Part shown: piece by piece, positions 1-9,001 of the stretch
Layout: each line of letters starts with the position of its first letter
Position numbering within the stretch: position 1 is the first letter of the stretch
Assembly (NCBI GenBank): GCA_020059045.1
Contig: JAGVCW010000027.1
Coordinates: 1-49,544 of the forward strand
Source: Minisyncoccota bacterium
Lineage (GTDB): Bacteria > Patescibacteriota > Minisyncoccia > Phycocordibacterales > Zambryskibacteraceae
Reading direction: 5' to 3'
Length of the DNA stretch: 49,544 nucleotides
The notes under the pieces: model-generated
Told to the model about the DNA's origin: nothing
The model's input: only the letters and a program-made list of their open reading frames with translations
Database searches by the model: none
Position numbers and translations under genes: made by a program

Positions 1-1
1 A

Positions 2-811
2 GTCCTGTATACGCTTGACGGCGTCGAGTGGAAAAGCCTGGGATTCGTGGAAAAAGATGAATTTGGTAGCAAACATTTTGAAATACCGATAGAGGAAGCA
101 TCAGAATGGGAAGAGATTTCAAAAATACAAATTGGTATCCAGAGTGTACCGGTGATAGATGATATCGCGCCGATTATCTACATTGACTCTGTCTGGATTG
201 AGACTGAGTACGAATATACAAATCAAGACGGCGAATCACAGCTAGCGAATGTCGCAAGTGGCATCACCGATATTTTTGGAGGAGAAAATAATGAAGTCAT
301 TCCGAAAGAAGATGACTATGGTATAGAAGAAGACACAGAAGAGGAATTATTAGAAGATGAACCAGAAGAAATACTGGAAGAAGAACTACTGGAGGAAGAA
401 ATCCCACAGGAATACGTGGAGCCGGTGCCTCCTTCGCTTCCTCTGTCAGCGAGAAGCTTTTCAAAAGAAATTGTCCTTGACCCTAGAGCAACACATCGTT
501 GCGTAGCATCTCCGTTTAATATTGATATTTCTGGAAGAAGCCCATTTTCCACGGACATTTCACTTAAAAAAACTCCTGAGGAAGAGTATGAAATAGAAAT
601 AGGCGGGTTGCCAAGTGGTATTGATGTTACTTTCTCAAAGAATGACGACTATCTGTACCAGCCCGGTTCTAATGAAGACACCGTATCGCTTAGTATAGAA
701 AATGAAAAAGGTTCACGCACGGGCAATTTCACTATTCCGATTGTTTTTACAGAAAAAGAAAAAAAAGATTCCTCGGTGATCTGTCAAATAAATATTATTA
801 ATTATGAGTGA
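2..811 (+). CDS. Partial secreted/surface protein with acidic linker (5' end outside window)
   Basis: The reading frame is open from base 2, so the GTG at 47 is probably internal and the real start lies upstream of the window. The visible part begins with a beta-rich segment, followed by a linker of almost pure Glu/Asp with Pro (nt 310-430) and then a second beta-rich domain of about 115 residues that ends the protein. There is no C-terminal membrane helix. I do not recognise a family. Glu-rich spacers between beta domains are usual in large extracellular proteins, and the neighbours are all exported, so a surface role is inferred. The stop overlaps the start of the next gene by 8 bases, indicating an operon. 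Confidence 0.7.
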   Translation, partial: VLYTLDGVEWKSLGFVEKDEFGSKHFEIPIEEASEWEEISKIQIGIQSVPVIDDIAPIIYIDSVWIETEYEYTNQDGESQLANVASGITDIFGGENNEVIPKEDDYGIEEDTEEELLEDEPEEILEEELLEEEIPQEYVEPVPPSLPLSARSFSKEIVLDPRATHRCVASPFNIDISGRSPFSTDISLKKTPEEEYEIEIGGLPSGIDVTFSKNDDYLYQPGSNEDTVSLSIENEKGSRTGNFTIPIVFTEKEKKDSSVICQINIINYE

Positions 812-1796
812 CACTTCGGAGTTATTAAAGATAAAAAAAAAGAACCGCACATATCTGATTGTCGCTGTAGTTAGTACTGTGACGACGGTTATTTTTGCGG
901 GACTTTTTTTTTATTCACAACGTCTGGGGGTAATACTCGATCTTAAGAATCCGTACCCACTTATCGATCCTGCCCGCAATTTTGTTCCGCAAGAAAATTT
1001 TGCGGTCAATCTTCAGCCCTTGCGGGAGGAATTGAGGAAGAAGGCAAGTGATTTTGCTAGTGGTGGAAAGGTTTCAATCTATGTTGAATTTCTCAATAGC
1101 GGAGCAAATATCCACGTCAATCCGACCACGTATGTCTGGCCAGCTTCTTTGCCGAAGCTTGCACTAAGTATGGCGGTTATGAAAAAGATAGAGCGTGGTG
1201 AATGGAAACTCTCAAATGAACTCATTCTTACTCGGGGTGACCAAGAAGAAGGAAGTGCTTCAGATGTGGACGCGCTATGGAAGCACCCCATTGGTACGCG
1301 GTTTACCATAGAGAAGTTGTTAGAGGAATTGCTTAAGAATTCAGACAATACGGCCCACGGTATCCTTTCGCGCAACATGCATGCCGACGAAATACAGGTA
1401 ATTCTTGATGACTTGGGTATGTCTGAACTTTTTAATGAGGAGGGGCAGGTAAACGCAAAAGAGTACTCACGCCTGTTTCGAGCGCTCTATACGGCAAGCT
1501 TTCTCACCCGCGAGCACTCCCAACTGCTTCTTACATGGCTTGACTCCTCGCTATTTAATGACTTTCTTGCAGGTGCCGTTCCAGAAGAAATCCCGTTTCC
1601 TCACAAATATGGATTGAACACAGAGCGCAGGGCATATGCAGACTCTGGCATTGTGTATATCCCTCGAGGGCCGTACATGATAACAGTAATTCTTGAGGGA
1701 GATCAGAGGCTTCTATATGAGATCGATGAAGTTCGCGCAAAGGCTTTTATGCAGGATATTTCTACATCGGTATATGAATATCTATCGAAGAATTAA
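804..1796 (+). CDS. Membrane-anchored serine hydrolase, class A beta-lactamase-like
   Basis: 330 residues. A lysine-rich N-terminus is followed by one membrane helix (about residues 18-38), so the enzyme domain should sit outside the membrane. The serine beta-lactamase/DD-peptidase motifs are visible: SLPK at 115-118 (SxxK, nucleophile Ser115 and Lys118), SDN at 180-182, and KYG at 268-270 in the place of the usual KTG, followed by the typical DSGIVYIP strand. Family members (beta-lactamase 2 fold) hydrolyse beta-lactams or act on peptidoglycan stems. The Thr-to-Tyr change in the third motif and the surface-protein context make a cell-wall or regulatory role more likely than resistance, but this is inference. 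It starts inside the preceding gene and ends 4 bases before the next one. Confidence 0.8.
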   Translation: MSDTSELLKIKKKNRTYLIVAVVSTVTTVIFAGLFFYSQRLGVILDLKNPYPLIDPARNFVPQENFAVNLQPLREELRKKASDFASGGKVSIYVEFLNSGANIHVNPTTYVWPASLPKLALSMAVMKKIERGEWKLSNELILTRGDQEEGSASDVDALWKHPIGTRFTIEKLLEELLKNSDNTAHGILSRNMHADEIQVILDDLGMSELFNEEGQVNAKEYSRLFRALYTASFLTREHSQLLLTWLDSSLFNDFLAGAVPEEIPFPHKYGLNTERRAYADSGIVYIPRGPYMITVILEGDQRLLYEIDEVRAKAFMQDISTSVYEYLSKN

Positions 1797-1800
1797 TATT

Positions 1801-4119
1801 ATGAAGATACTCTCGCGTGTACTCAGTACGGTTCTCATCCTCGTGATGTTTCTTTCCGATGTGCCGCTTGGAGTAGTAGTGGATGTTGTAGAAGATAGGA
1901 ATGTCGTCGATGTGCTATGGCAAGCGTACAAAAGCGGAAGTCTTGATGAGGCCCTTGGGCCCAACAAAGTCTATGCGGCAGATTACGACATCACCGAGCT
2001 TACAACGCTCGAGCATGACACGGGGAACGGTGTCCATAACTCATTAGTTCAAATAGACGCTACTCATTATATGCTCGCTTACTCTGGTGGTGGTAGTGAC
2101 GCCTTTCTTACGACATTTTCCATGGATGGCTCGTACAACGTTACGGAGATTGACCAGATTGAGCACGATACTGTCCTTGGGCAATTTCCTTCGCTTGTCA
2201 TGATAGATGCGACTAAGTTTGTGCTTGCATATTCTGGCAACGGCTCCGACGGCTTTATCAAGACATTCTCTATCGACGGCAGTTACGACAACATTACCTT
2301 GATAGACAGCTTGGAGCATGAAGTAACGCTCGGACAACATCAGTCGCTCGTTATGATTGATTCTACCCACTTTATGCTCGCGTACTCCGGTTCCGGCTCC
2401 GACGGTTACCTCTCTACGTTCTCTGTTGATAGTAATGCCGACAACATAACTATTATAGATACCATAGAACATGATACGACTCTCGGACAATACAACTCTC
2501 TCAAAATGATAAGCCCTACACGCTTTGTACTGGCCTACTCCGGTTCCGGCTCCGACGGCTTTATCAAGACATTCTCTATCGACGGCAGTTACGACAACAT
2601 TACCTTGATAGACAGCTTGGAGCATGACACGACTATTGGGTTGTGGAACTCTACAGTACTAATTGATTCTACCCATCTGCTTCTTGCTTATTCCGGACCC
2701 GACACTGGAGCGTCGACGCTGTACGATGGTTTTTTAAAAACTTTCTCTTTCGATGGAAATGCTGACAACATTACCTTGATAGACAGCTTGGAGCATGATA
2801 CAACTCTCGGACTCTATAACTCAATTAAGCAGATAGATAGCAACAATTTCCTATTAGCATATTCAAGCACCGACACTGGCGGAGCCGCTTTGTATGACGG
2901 CTTTATCAAGACATTCTCTATCGACGGCAGTTACGACACTATTACCGAGATAGACAGTGTTGAGCATGATACAACTCAAGGTATGTGGAATGACCTAATT
3001 TCTATATCTGAAACACACTATATACTTGCGTATTCTGGCAACGGTGCCGATGGTTACCTAACAACATTTAACGTTGAATTACCAAGCACCTTTGAGCAAT
3101 CCGCTTATAGGATTTTTGATAATGCCGACTCAATGGATGTTGGTACAGCACTTGCAGCACAAGATACTGCCGCCACTCTTACAAGTACAGGCGATGCGTT
3201 CCGTCTAAGAATGCTTATCCATGTTGCCGCTGGACAACTATCTGCAAGTGAGCAGAATTTTAAGTTACAATTTGCAGAAAAAAGCGGCACGTGCGATACG
3301 GGATTCTCTGGTGAGAGTTACGCTGATGTTAACGGCTCGACCGTGATCGCGTACAACAATAACGCATCCCCCGCGGACGGGGATAACTTGACCGCGAATG
3401 CATCTGATCCGACAGACGGCGGGGATACCATTGTCAATCAGGATTACGAGGAAGCGAATAATTTTACCAATACCGTTGCAGCCGTTCCTTCGGGGCAAGA
3501 CGGCAAGTGGGACTTCTCTTTGATTGATAACGGTGCAACTGCGAATACTTCATACTGCTTTCGTATTGTTGAATCCGACGGTACGCAACTCGATACTTAT
3601 TCTGTCATTCCCGAAGTGATAATGGCCGCGAGCGGTGCTTCCGGGACGCTCACGTTTTCCATTTCCGATAACACAGTCGAATTTGGCACACTCACTTCAT
3701 CTGACGATACATTTGCGGATAATTCTGGAGGAAACGCAACGGAGGTAGAGGCGCATACCATTACCGCTTCGACAAATGCTTCAAGCGGGTATGTCATAAC
3801 GATAAACGGTACAACGCTAACATCGGCAGGAAACACCATAACTGCCATTGGTTCTTCAAACACAGCTTCTTCCATTGGGACTGAACAGTTTGGTTTGCGT
3901 ATGACTGCAGCTGGTGGAAATGGTTCCGTAACTACACCATACGCCGCAAGTGGCTTTGCATTTGATACCGGAAGTTTTCCCGATCAGGTAGCGTCTGATG
4001 CTGACGGAGATGATGTAACCACGACGTACTCGGTGCGCTATCTGGGGAACATCGGCGCGACCACGGAAGCAGGAAGTTACAGCTCAACGCTCACGTATGT
4101 CGTTACAGCAGGATTTTAG
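1801..4119 (+). CDS. Secreted repeat protein: probable beta-propeller plus WxL-like C-terminal domain
   Basis: I place the start at ATG 1801 (MKILSRVLSTVLILVMFLSD, a signal peptide) rather than at upstream codons lying inside the previous gene; this gives 772 residues. Residues about 62-426 contain seven or so repeats of 45-55 residues with the pattern LAYSG..DG(F/Y)..TFS.DG..DNIT.ID..EHDT..G, most likely blades of a seven-bladed beta-propeller. A middle beta domain (about 430-605) has two Cys pairs. The last 155 residues (from about 617) match the C-terminus of the next gene's product, ending TYSVRYLGNIG...YSSTLTYVVTAGF, reminiscent of WxL cell-wall-binding domains although the W-x-L tryptophan is absent. 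Two repeats are identical at DNA level. A probable adhesin or matrix protein held by the DUF916-like protein two genes on. Confidence 0.75.
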   Translation: MKILSRVLSTVLILVMFLSDVPLGVVVDVVEDRNVVDVLWQAYKSGSLDEALGPNKVYAADYDITELTTLEHDTGNGVHNSLVQIDATHYMLAYSGGGSDAFLTTFSMDGSYNVTEIDQIEHDTVLGQFPSLVMIDATKFVLAYSGNGSDGFIKTFSIDGSYDNITLIDSLEHEVTLGQHQSLVMIDSTHFMLAYSGSGSDGYLSTFSVDSNADNITIIDTIEHDTTLGQYNSLKMISPTRFVLAYSGSGSDGFIKTFSIDGSYDNITLIDSLEHDTTIGLWNSTVLIDSTHLLLAYSGPDTGASTLYDGFLKTFSFDGNADNITLIDSLEHDTTLGLYNSIKQIDSNNFLLAYSSTDTGGAALYDGFIKTFSIDGSYDTITEIDSVEHDTTQGMWNDLISISETHYILAYSGNGADGYLTTFNVELPSTFEQSAYRIFDNADSMDVGTALAAQDTAATLTSTGDAFRLRMLIHVAAGQLSASEQNFKLQFAEKSGTCDTGFSGESYADVNGSTVIAYNNNASPADGDNLTANASDPTDGGDTIVNQDYEEANNFTNTVAAVPSGQDGKWDFSLIDNGATANTSYCFRIVESDGTQLDTYSVIPEVIMAASGASGTLTFSISDNTVEFGTLTSSDDTFADNSGGNATEVEAHTITASTNASSGYVITINGTTLTSAGNTITAIGSSNTASSIGTEQFGLRMTAAGGNGSVTTPYAASGFAFDTGSFPDQVASDADGDDVTTTYSVRYLGNIGATTEAGSYSSTLTYVVTAGF
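2241..2321 (+). repeat. 81-bp direct repeat, copy 1 (intragenic)
   Basis: These 81 bases are identical to 2547-2627 inside the same propeller-type gene. The spacing is 306 bases, a multiple of 3, so a duplication or deletion between the copies keeps the frame. A third, partial copy (about 40 bases) begins near 2899. Confidence 0.9.
2547..2627 (+). repeat. 81-bp direct repeat, copy 2 (intragenic)
   Basis: Identical in every base to 2241-2321; the rest of each repeat unit is more diverged, pointing to a recent duplication or gene conversion within the gene. Confidence 0.9.
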
Positions 4120-4158
4120 TTCTCCACAGATATGCTATCCACGACCTTCATAAACGCA

Positions 4159-4164
4159 TATAAT
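4159..4164 (+). promoter_or_regulatory. Possible -10 element for the second WxL-like gene
   Basis: TATAAT lies in the 109-base gap after the propeller gene, 65 bases before the next start. No good -35 is visible at normal spacing, so this is only a candidate; read-through from upstream is equally possible. Confidence 0.35.
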
Positions 4165-4228
4165 AGATGGTGTTTCCGGCCGTGCTCCACTGAAGCATTT
4201 ATTTTTTAAATTTAGCACCATAATTTAT

Positions 4229-5335
4229 ATGCAAAAGATTTCTTCTCGATTTCGTTTTATAACTAGCGTCAGTATTATTGTTGCTATGGTGTTTATGTTT
4301 GTGGGGGGGGTGTTGCCAAATACGGTATACGCGGCGTCGCTTCTAAATAAATCAGACACTATGTCGAGCCAGAAAGTGAGCACGGTGTCAAACCACACGA
4401 TTGTATTTAGAACACCAACTGGGGCGAATGAATCAACAGACACTATCATTATTACTCTTCCTACTGGCTTTACAACAAATACTTTTGATTTTGCTGACGT
4501 AGACCTTGCTCACTCTGCAGGTAGTCAGGCAAACTGTACAGCACCAACATATACTAACGAAGAAACACTCGCTGGTACTGCGACTGGAAGTGCTTGGGGA
4601 GCAGCTCTTTCTGGCCAAGTGCTCACTTTGACCGCACCAACAGATGGTGTGGGTGCAGCAGCAATTGCTGCGGACGCTTGCGTACAGGTTCAGATTGGTA
4701 CCAATGCAACAACTGGAGCTACGGGAGATACTCAAATCACTAACCACGCAAGTGCGGCAAGTTATACAATTGCAATCTCTGGTGCATTTGGGGATTCTGG
4801 AGACATTGTCATTAATGTTTTAAATGATGATCAGGTATCTGTCTCGGCAACTGTGGATGAATCTTTAACATTTACTATCTCCGACAACTCAATCGGATTC
4901 GGTACACTTTCGGCTTCTGATGATTACTTCGCCTCGGGCGACACAAATGGTTCCGCAACTGAAGCTGAAGCCCATACGCTTGTTGTTGGTACGAATGCTT
5001 CAAATGGTTACACCATGACATTGAATGGGGCGACACTTACATCTGGTGCGAACACAATTGCCGCTATCGGTTCTTCAAACACTGCGTCTTCGGCAGGGAC
5101 GGAACAGTTTGGATTGCGAATTGACGAAACTGGTGGTAGCGGGGTTGTTTCAGCGCCGTATGCAGCCTCTGGTTTTGCCTTTGATACAGCTGCTTTTCCT
5201 GACGAAGTAGCTGCAGCAACAGGAGCTTCGGCAAACACTACGTATTCGGTGCGGTACCTAGCTAACATCACATCATCGACCGAAGCGGGGGCGTACACAG
5301 CTACACTTACCTATGTAGCGACCGCCAACTTCTAA
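4229..5335 (+). CDS. Secreted protein with WxL-like C-terminal domain
   Basis: 368 residues with a clear signal peptide (MQKISSRFRFITSVSIIVAM, hydrophobic core, cleavage near AASLL about residue 36). Residues about 36-205 form a Thr/Ala-rich beta domain with a conserved Cys pair. From residue 213 (LTFTISDNSIGFGTLSASDD) to the end it is a clear homologue of the last 155 residues of the preceding gene's product; shared blocks include IGSSNTAS, GTEQFGLR, PYAASGFAFDT and TYSVRYL. The final strand YTATLTYVATANF resembles the end of WxL domains of Firmicutes. No membrane anchor is present, so it is probably released and then bound to the surface. The following gene encodes a DUF916-like protein, the known partner class of WxL proteins, which supports this reading. 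Confidence 0.75.
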   Translation: MQKISSRFRFITSVSIIVAMVFMFVGGVLPNTVYAASLLNKSDTMSSQKVSTVSNHTIVFRTPTGANESTDTIIITLPTGFTTNTFDFADVDLAHSAGSQANCTAPTYTNEETLAGTATGSAWGAALSGQVLTLTAPTDGVGAAAIAADACVQVQIGTNATTGATGDTQITNHASAASYTIAISGAFGDSGDIVINVLNDDQVSVSATVDESLTFTISDNSIGFGTLSASDDYFASGDTNGSATEAEAHTLVVGTNASNGYTMTLNGATLTSGANTIAAIGSSNTASSAGTEQFGLRIDETGGSGVVSAPYAASGFAFDTAAFPDEVAAATGASANTTYSVRYLANITSSTEAGAYTATLTYVATANF

Positions 5336-5372
5336 TGTGAGTGTATAGGATGTTGTATTGTCACAAACGCTT

Positions 5373-6344
5373 ATGCGAAAAATACTTTTTTACACATTCG
5401 TACTTCTTCTTACAATAGGCGTTGTTACAAGTGCATATGCACTTACTGTATCTCCTGCAAAAATTGAAATAACTGCAGACCCGGGACAGACAGTTCGCGG
5501 AGAGATCGAGCTTTTCAACGAGCAAGAGGTTGTGAAGACGTTCTACACTTCATATGAGAACTTTGAGTCGCGCGGAGATTCAGGTGCGCCCTATTTTATA
5601 GGTTCAAAGAATGGTCTTGCGACATGGGTTTCAACCGCTCCCGAAGTTACTCTTGCTTCTGGTGAGCGCATGCAAGTTCCATATAAGATCTCAATCCCAG
5701 AGGATACAAAGCCAGGGGGGTATTTCGCGGCTGTCTTCTTTGGAAGTCAACCTACACAGGGAACAGGCGGAGGGGAGGTAACCATCGGAGGTAAAATTGG
5801 GGTTCTTGTCCTTCTGAAAGTCTCAGGTGAGGTAGAAGAATCAGCAGGACTTGTCGATTTCATAGCGTTAAACGCACAACGTTTTTTTAGTAGGCTTCCG
5901 GTTACGCTTGAGTACGGTTTCAACAACACTGGTGGGGACAGAGTTGTTCCGCGCGGTGAAATAAAGATCAAGAATACTTTACAGTTGACGTCCGCAACTT
6001 TGCTTGCAAATGAGAACGAAGGAAGTGTGCTTCCGAACAGCACTCGACAGTTTGAAGTTATCTGGGGAGAAAAGCAAAGTGAAGAAGAGAAGTATGGATT
6101 TTTTGAGACGGCGCTTATGCAAGTAACAGATTTTCATTTCGGTTGGTATAGAGCTGAGACGAATCTGACGTGGGGAGCGTCGGCACAGACAGCGAACGCG
6201 TCGTATAGTTTTTTCATAGTCCCATGGCAACTTCTTACTATCGTTCTCGTAATTCTTGGGTTTACCTTGTTTGTCTTTAAGGTTTGGGTGGCCCGACTGA
6301 AACGCAGGATCCTTGCGGAAGCAATGCGTAACGAACAACAGTAA
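5373..6344 (+). CDS. DUF916-like WxL-interacting membrane protein
   Basis: The start is ATG 5373 (MRKILFYTFVLLLTIGVVTS, signal peptide); an upstream TTG at 5358 is possible but adds nothing. 323 residues. The mature part begins LTVSPAKIEITADPGQ and continues with the beta-sandwich typical of DUF916 proteins, including a segment PGGYFAAVFFGSQP that resembles the family's conserved GGYY motif. A second beta domain follows, then a C-terminal membrane helix (about residues 283-305) and a basic cytoplasmic tail. In Firmicutes, DUF916/DUF3324 proteins are the membrane-held partners of WxL proteins at the cell wall. The same role is inferred here because two WxL-like proteins are encoded directly upstream. 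Confidence 0.7.
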   Translation: MRKILFYTFVLLLTIGVVTSAYALTVSPAKIEITADPGQTVRGEIELFNEQEVVKTFYTSYENFESRGDSGAPYFIGSKNGLATWVSTAPEVTLASGERMQVPYKISIPEDTKPGGYFAAVFFGSQPTQGTGGGEVTIGGKIGVLVLLKVSGEVEESAGLVDFIALNAQRFFSRLPVTLEYGFNNTGGDRVVPRGEIKIKNTLQLTSATLLANENEGSVLPNSTRQFEVIWGEKQSEEEKYGFFETALMQVTDFHFGWYRAETNLTWGASAQTANASYSFFIVPWQLLTIVLVILGFTLFVFKVWVARLKRRILAEAMRNEQQ

Positions 6345-6353
6345 CAACAATGA

Positions 6354-7400
6354 ATGAACAACCAACGCATATTTTTTCTATTAATTTTGTTTTGCTTTGT
6401 AGGTATTGGGCCGTTTGTTGCGAATGCAAGTCCGATAACAGTTGAAATAACGGCAACAGTGCCCGGATGTGGCGATGGTGTAATCGGAAGCGGTGAACAG
6501 TGCGATGGCTCCAATTTGAATGGCACGTCTTGTACTTTGCAAGGTTTTACTGGTGGATCGCTTTCTTGTACCTCTGCTTGTACATTTAACACTTCGCAAT
6601 GCACATCTAGCTCTGGCGGTGGAGGAGGGGGCGGAGGCAGTGGGGGCGGTGGAGGAGGAAGTATTAGTTCTTCGATTCCGGCGACCAATGTTGTATTTAC
6701 TGGTAAGGCGTACCCCAGAAGTACCATAACGCTTCTCAAGGATGCTCAAGTAGCCGCGACGACGATAGCCGATACAAGTGCTAATTTCCAAATGACACTC
6801 TCTGGTCTTTCTGGTGGCAATTATATCTTCAGTGTTTACTCGGAGGATAGTAAGGGTATTCGCTCATCTCTCCTTACATTTCCTATAAGTGTTACATCAG
6901 GAGTAACGACAAAAGTCGGCAACATCTTCATCGCTCCAACCATCGCCGTTGACAAGAGCGAGGTGCGCCGCGGAGACAATATTGCTATCTTTGGGCAAAG
7001 CGCGCCCGCTTCAGAAATAACCGTGAGCGTCAATTCAGAGGAAGAATTTTTTATAAAGAAGACAGCGGATGCGACCGGAGCATATCTTTTAAATTTCGAT
7101 ACATCTGTTCTTGAGATGGGACAACATCAAACAAAATCGAAGTCTTCTCTCTCCGGGGATATAACGGCGTTTGGGAAGTTGGTTGGTTTTACTGTGGGGA
7201 CGAAAAATGTAGTTGCGGAACCATCCAAGGTGGTGACGAAGGGAGATGCAAATGGCGACAGCCGTGTGAATCTTATTGATTTTTCTATTACTGCATATTG
7301 GTATAAGCGTGTTAACCCGCCCTTGTCGGCTGATTTAAATGCTGATGACAAAGTTGATTTGGTCGATTTCAGCATCATGGCGTTCAACTGGACTGGCTAG
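6354..7400 (+). CDS. Secreted dockerin protein with Cys-rich repeat and glycine linker
   Basis: 348 residues. Order: signal peptide (1-25); a Cys-rich unit starting CGDGVIGSGEQCDG (about 40-85) of the type found in myxobacterial cysteine-rich repeats; a nearly pure Gly linker (about 88-102); two Ig-like beta domains; and a C-terminal type I dockerin. The dockerin shows both duplicated calcium loops: DANGDSRVNLID (from 298) and DLNADDKVDLVD (from 327), with the D-x-N-x-D spacing and the final Asp intact, each followed by FSI. Dockerins bind cohesins, and the next gene and two later ones encode membrane-anchored cohesin proteins, so docking to the cell surface is a strong inference. The next ATG is 26 bases after the stop. 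Confidence 0.85.
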   Translation: MNNQRIFFLLILFCFVGIGPFVANASPITVEITATVPGCGDGVIGSGEQCDGSNLNGTSCTLQGFTGGSLSCTSACTFNTSQCTSSSGGGGGGGGSGGGGGGSISSSIPATNVVFTGKAYPRSTITLLKDAQVAATTIADTSANFQMTLSGLSGGNYIFSVYSEDSKGIRSSLLTFPISVTSGVTTKVGNIFIAPTIAVDKSEVRRGDNIAIFGQSAPASEITVSVNSEEEFFIKKTADATGAYLLNFDTSVLEMGQHQTKSKSSLSGDITAFGKLVGFTVGTKNVVAEPSKVVTKGDANGDSRVNLIDFSITAYWYKRVNPPLSADLNADDKVDLVDFSIMAFNWTG

Positions 7401-7425
7401 TTCAACTCTAATAACTACAAGCAAT

Positions 7426-8319
7426 ATGTACTACTTATTAACAAAAATCTTTTTTATACTTGTGTTCTGCACGTTCTTTTCTCTTGATGTACATGCGTCT
7501 GAACTTCGACTCGATGTAAGTAAAGTAGATGTAAGAATCGGGGAAGAGTTTGTTGTTGAGGTACTCATGAACACCGACGGGCTTGTAAACGCCGTGGAAG
7601 GGAAAATAGTTTTTCGGGAGGATGTATTCGAGGTACGAGAAATTCGTGATGGCAACTCATCCATTAACCTCTGGATTGAAAAGCCCCATAGTGAGTCAGG
7701 AGCGATTGTGTTTTCTGGTATTACCCCCGGCGGATTCGTTGGAGTTAATAAGCACATCTTTTCTGTCGTTTTTGAGGTAAAACAAGAGGGTCCGGCGGAG
7801 ATCTCAATCGCGGAAGCGAAAGCCCTTGAAAATGACGGAACGGGAACGGAAATATCTCTTGCGCTACGAAATGCAACTGTGGATATAAAAGCGGGAGACA
7901 GTAGTATCCGACGATCAGTGATTAAAGATACCGTACCCCCCGAACCATTTACACCTATAATTTCGAGTGACCCAAACATATTTGGTGGGCAATCATTTGT
8001 TGTGTTTTCAACTCAAGATAAGGATTCTGGTATTTCGCATTATGAAATAAAAGAATACAGATTCAAACCGTTTTCGCTCTTCATTTTGTGGAGAGTTGTC
8101 GAGAGCCCATACATACTTTCAGATCAAGAACTTAAGAGTCACACTCTTATGCGGGCTCTCGACAACGCCCGCAACATACAAGTATCAGATATTGCTCCTG
8201 TTCGTCCACTTCTGTGGTATGAGTACGCTTTTTATTGGATTATACTTATAGGTGTGCTGTGCGGCGCGGGTTATGCATTCTCAAAAATATGGAGCAAAAA
8301 ATTTGTAACTACTTTATAG
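7426..8319 (+). CDS. Membrane-anchored cohesin-domain protein
   Basis: The start is ATG 7426, which gives a signal peptide (MYYLLTKIFFILVFCTFFSL); the longer frame from 7339 would run inside the dockerin gene. 297 residues. Residues about 26-160 form a cohesin domain: LRLDVSKVDVRIGEEFVVEV, then VNAVEGKIVFREDVFEV, GAIVFSGITPGG and ALENDGTGTEISL, the usual strand order of the family. A short Ig-like region (about 170-255) follows, then a C-terminal transmembrane helix (about 266-286) with a basic end. The layout places the cohesin outside the cell, where it could receive the dockerin protein encoded just upstream. The partner specificity is inferred from gene order alone. Confidence 0.8.
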   Translation: MYYLLTKIFFILVFCTFFSLDVHASELRLDVSKVDVRIGEEFVVEVLMNTDGLVNAVEGKIVFREDVFEVREIRDGNSSINLWIEKPHSESGAIVFSGITPGGFVGVNKHIFSVVFEVKQEGPAEISIAEAKALENDGTGTEISLALRNATVDIKAGDSSIRRSVIKDTVPPEPFTPIISSDPNIFGGQSFVVFSTQDKDSGISHYEIKEYRFKPFSLFILWRVVESPYILSDQELKSHTLMRALDNARNIQVSDIAPVRPLLWYEYAFYWIILIGVLCGAGYAFSKIWSKKFVTTL

Positions 8320-8326
8320 CCTATTT

Positions 8327-9001
8327 ATGTCAAATGAATTAATTTTTATAGTTTCAGCGCTTATTGATATTCTTTTTGTTTTTTTTGTTGCCAGGCGCGG
8401 TGCCGATTGGTTGTTTGGCAGTATCATAGTTAACCTCATACTAATAGGAATTTTCGGTGCCAAGCTTGTTGCGTTCTTTGGTATTATCACTAATGTTGGC
8501 AACGTGTTTTATGCTTGCGTATTTTTGGCTACTTATTTTCTTCTTGAAAAACATGGTAGACGCATGGGAATTATGACAGTTTGGTTGGGACTATCTTTTA
8601 GTGTATTTTTTATAGTATTGTCACAGTTAGCGGCAGAATCCACTGGCTTGTCGCAAAGTAAAGAGGTGAACGACGCTATTACAACTCTCTTTACATTTGC
8701 CCCTCGCGTTGTTTTGGCTAGTGTTATTGCTTATGTTTTTGCACAGCTTATAAATATAAAAATATATGAGTGGATTAAAATTCGTACAAAAGAAAGATTC
8801 CTTTGGATTAGAGCTGGCTCCGCCACTGTCATAAGCCAACTAGTAGATAGTTTACTCTTTTTCACCATTGTTTTTTTTGATTTACCGGGACCTCTACTTA
8901 TCCAAACGATCCTTGTAGGGTGGTTCGTGAAAACACTAGTCGTTTCAACGGGTATACCGTTTCTATACCTTGATGCGTATCTTGAACGAAGAAAATTATG
9001 A
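8327..9001 (+). CDS. VUT-family (YhhQ/queuosine-precursor type) transporter
   Basis: 224 residues with about six hydrophobic helices and no signal sequence. The segment GNVFYACVFLATYFLLEKHGRR matches the place of the family's (L/V)xDxxNExYG block, and LWIRAGSATVISQLVDSLLFF matches the highly recognisable xxxRxxxSTxxSQxxDTxxF block of the VUT family, whose studied members import queuine or its precursors. The substrate here cannot be told; the first block has lost the usual acidic residues. The last four bases (ATGA) overlap the next gene, so it is translated with the surface cohesin proteins, an unexpected context. Confidence 0.65.
   Translation: MSNELIFIVSALIDILFVFFVARRGADWLFGSIIVNLILIGIFGAKLVAFFGIITNVGNVFYACVFLATYFLLEKHGRRMGIMTVWLGLSFSVFFIVLSQLAAESTGLSQSKEVNDAITTLFTFAPRVVLASVIAYVFAQLINIKIYEWIKIRTKERFLWIRAGSATVISQLVDSLLFFTIVFFDLPGPLLIQTILVGWFVKTLVVSTGIPFLYLDAYLERRKL

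Noticed and set aside
2044-2625. 193-codon frame on the minus strand
   Set aside because: It is the mirror of the repeat region of the propeller gene; its own repeats follow from the repeats on the other strand.
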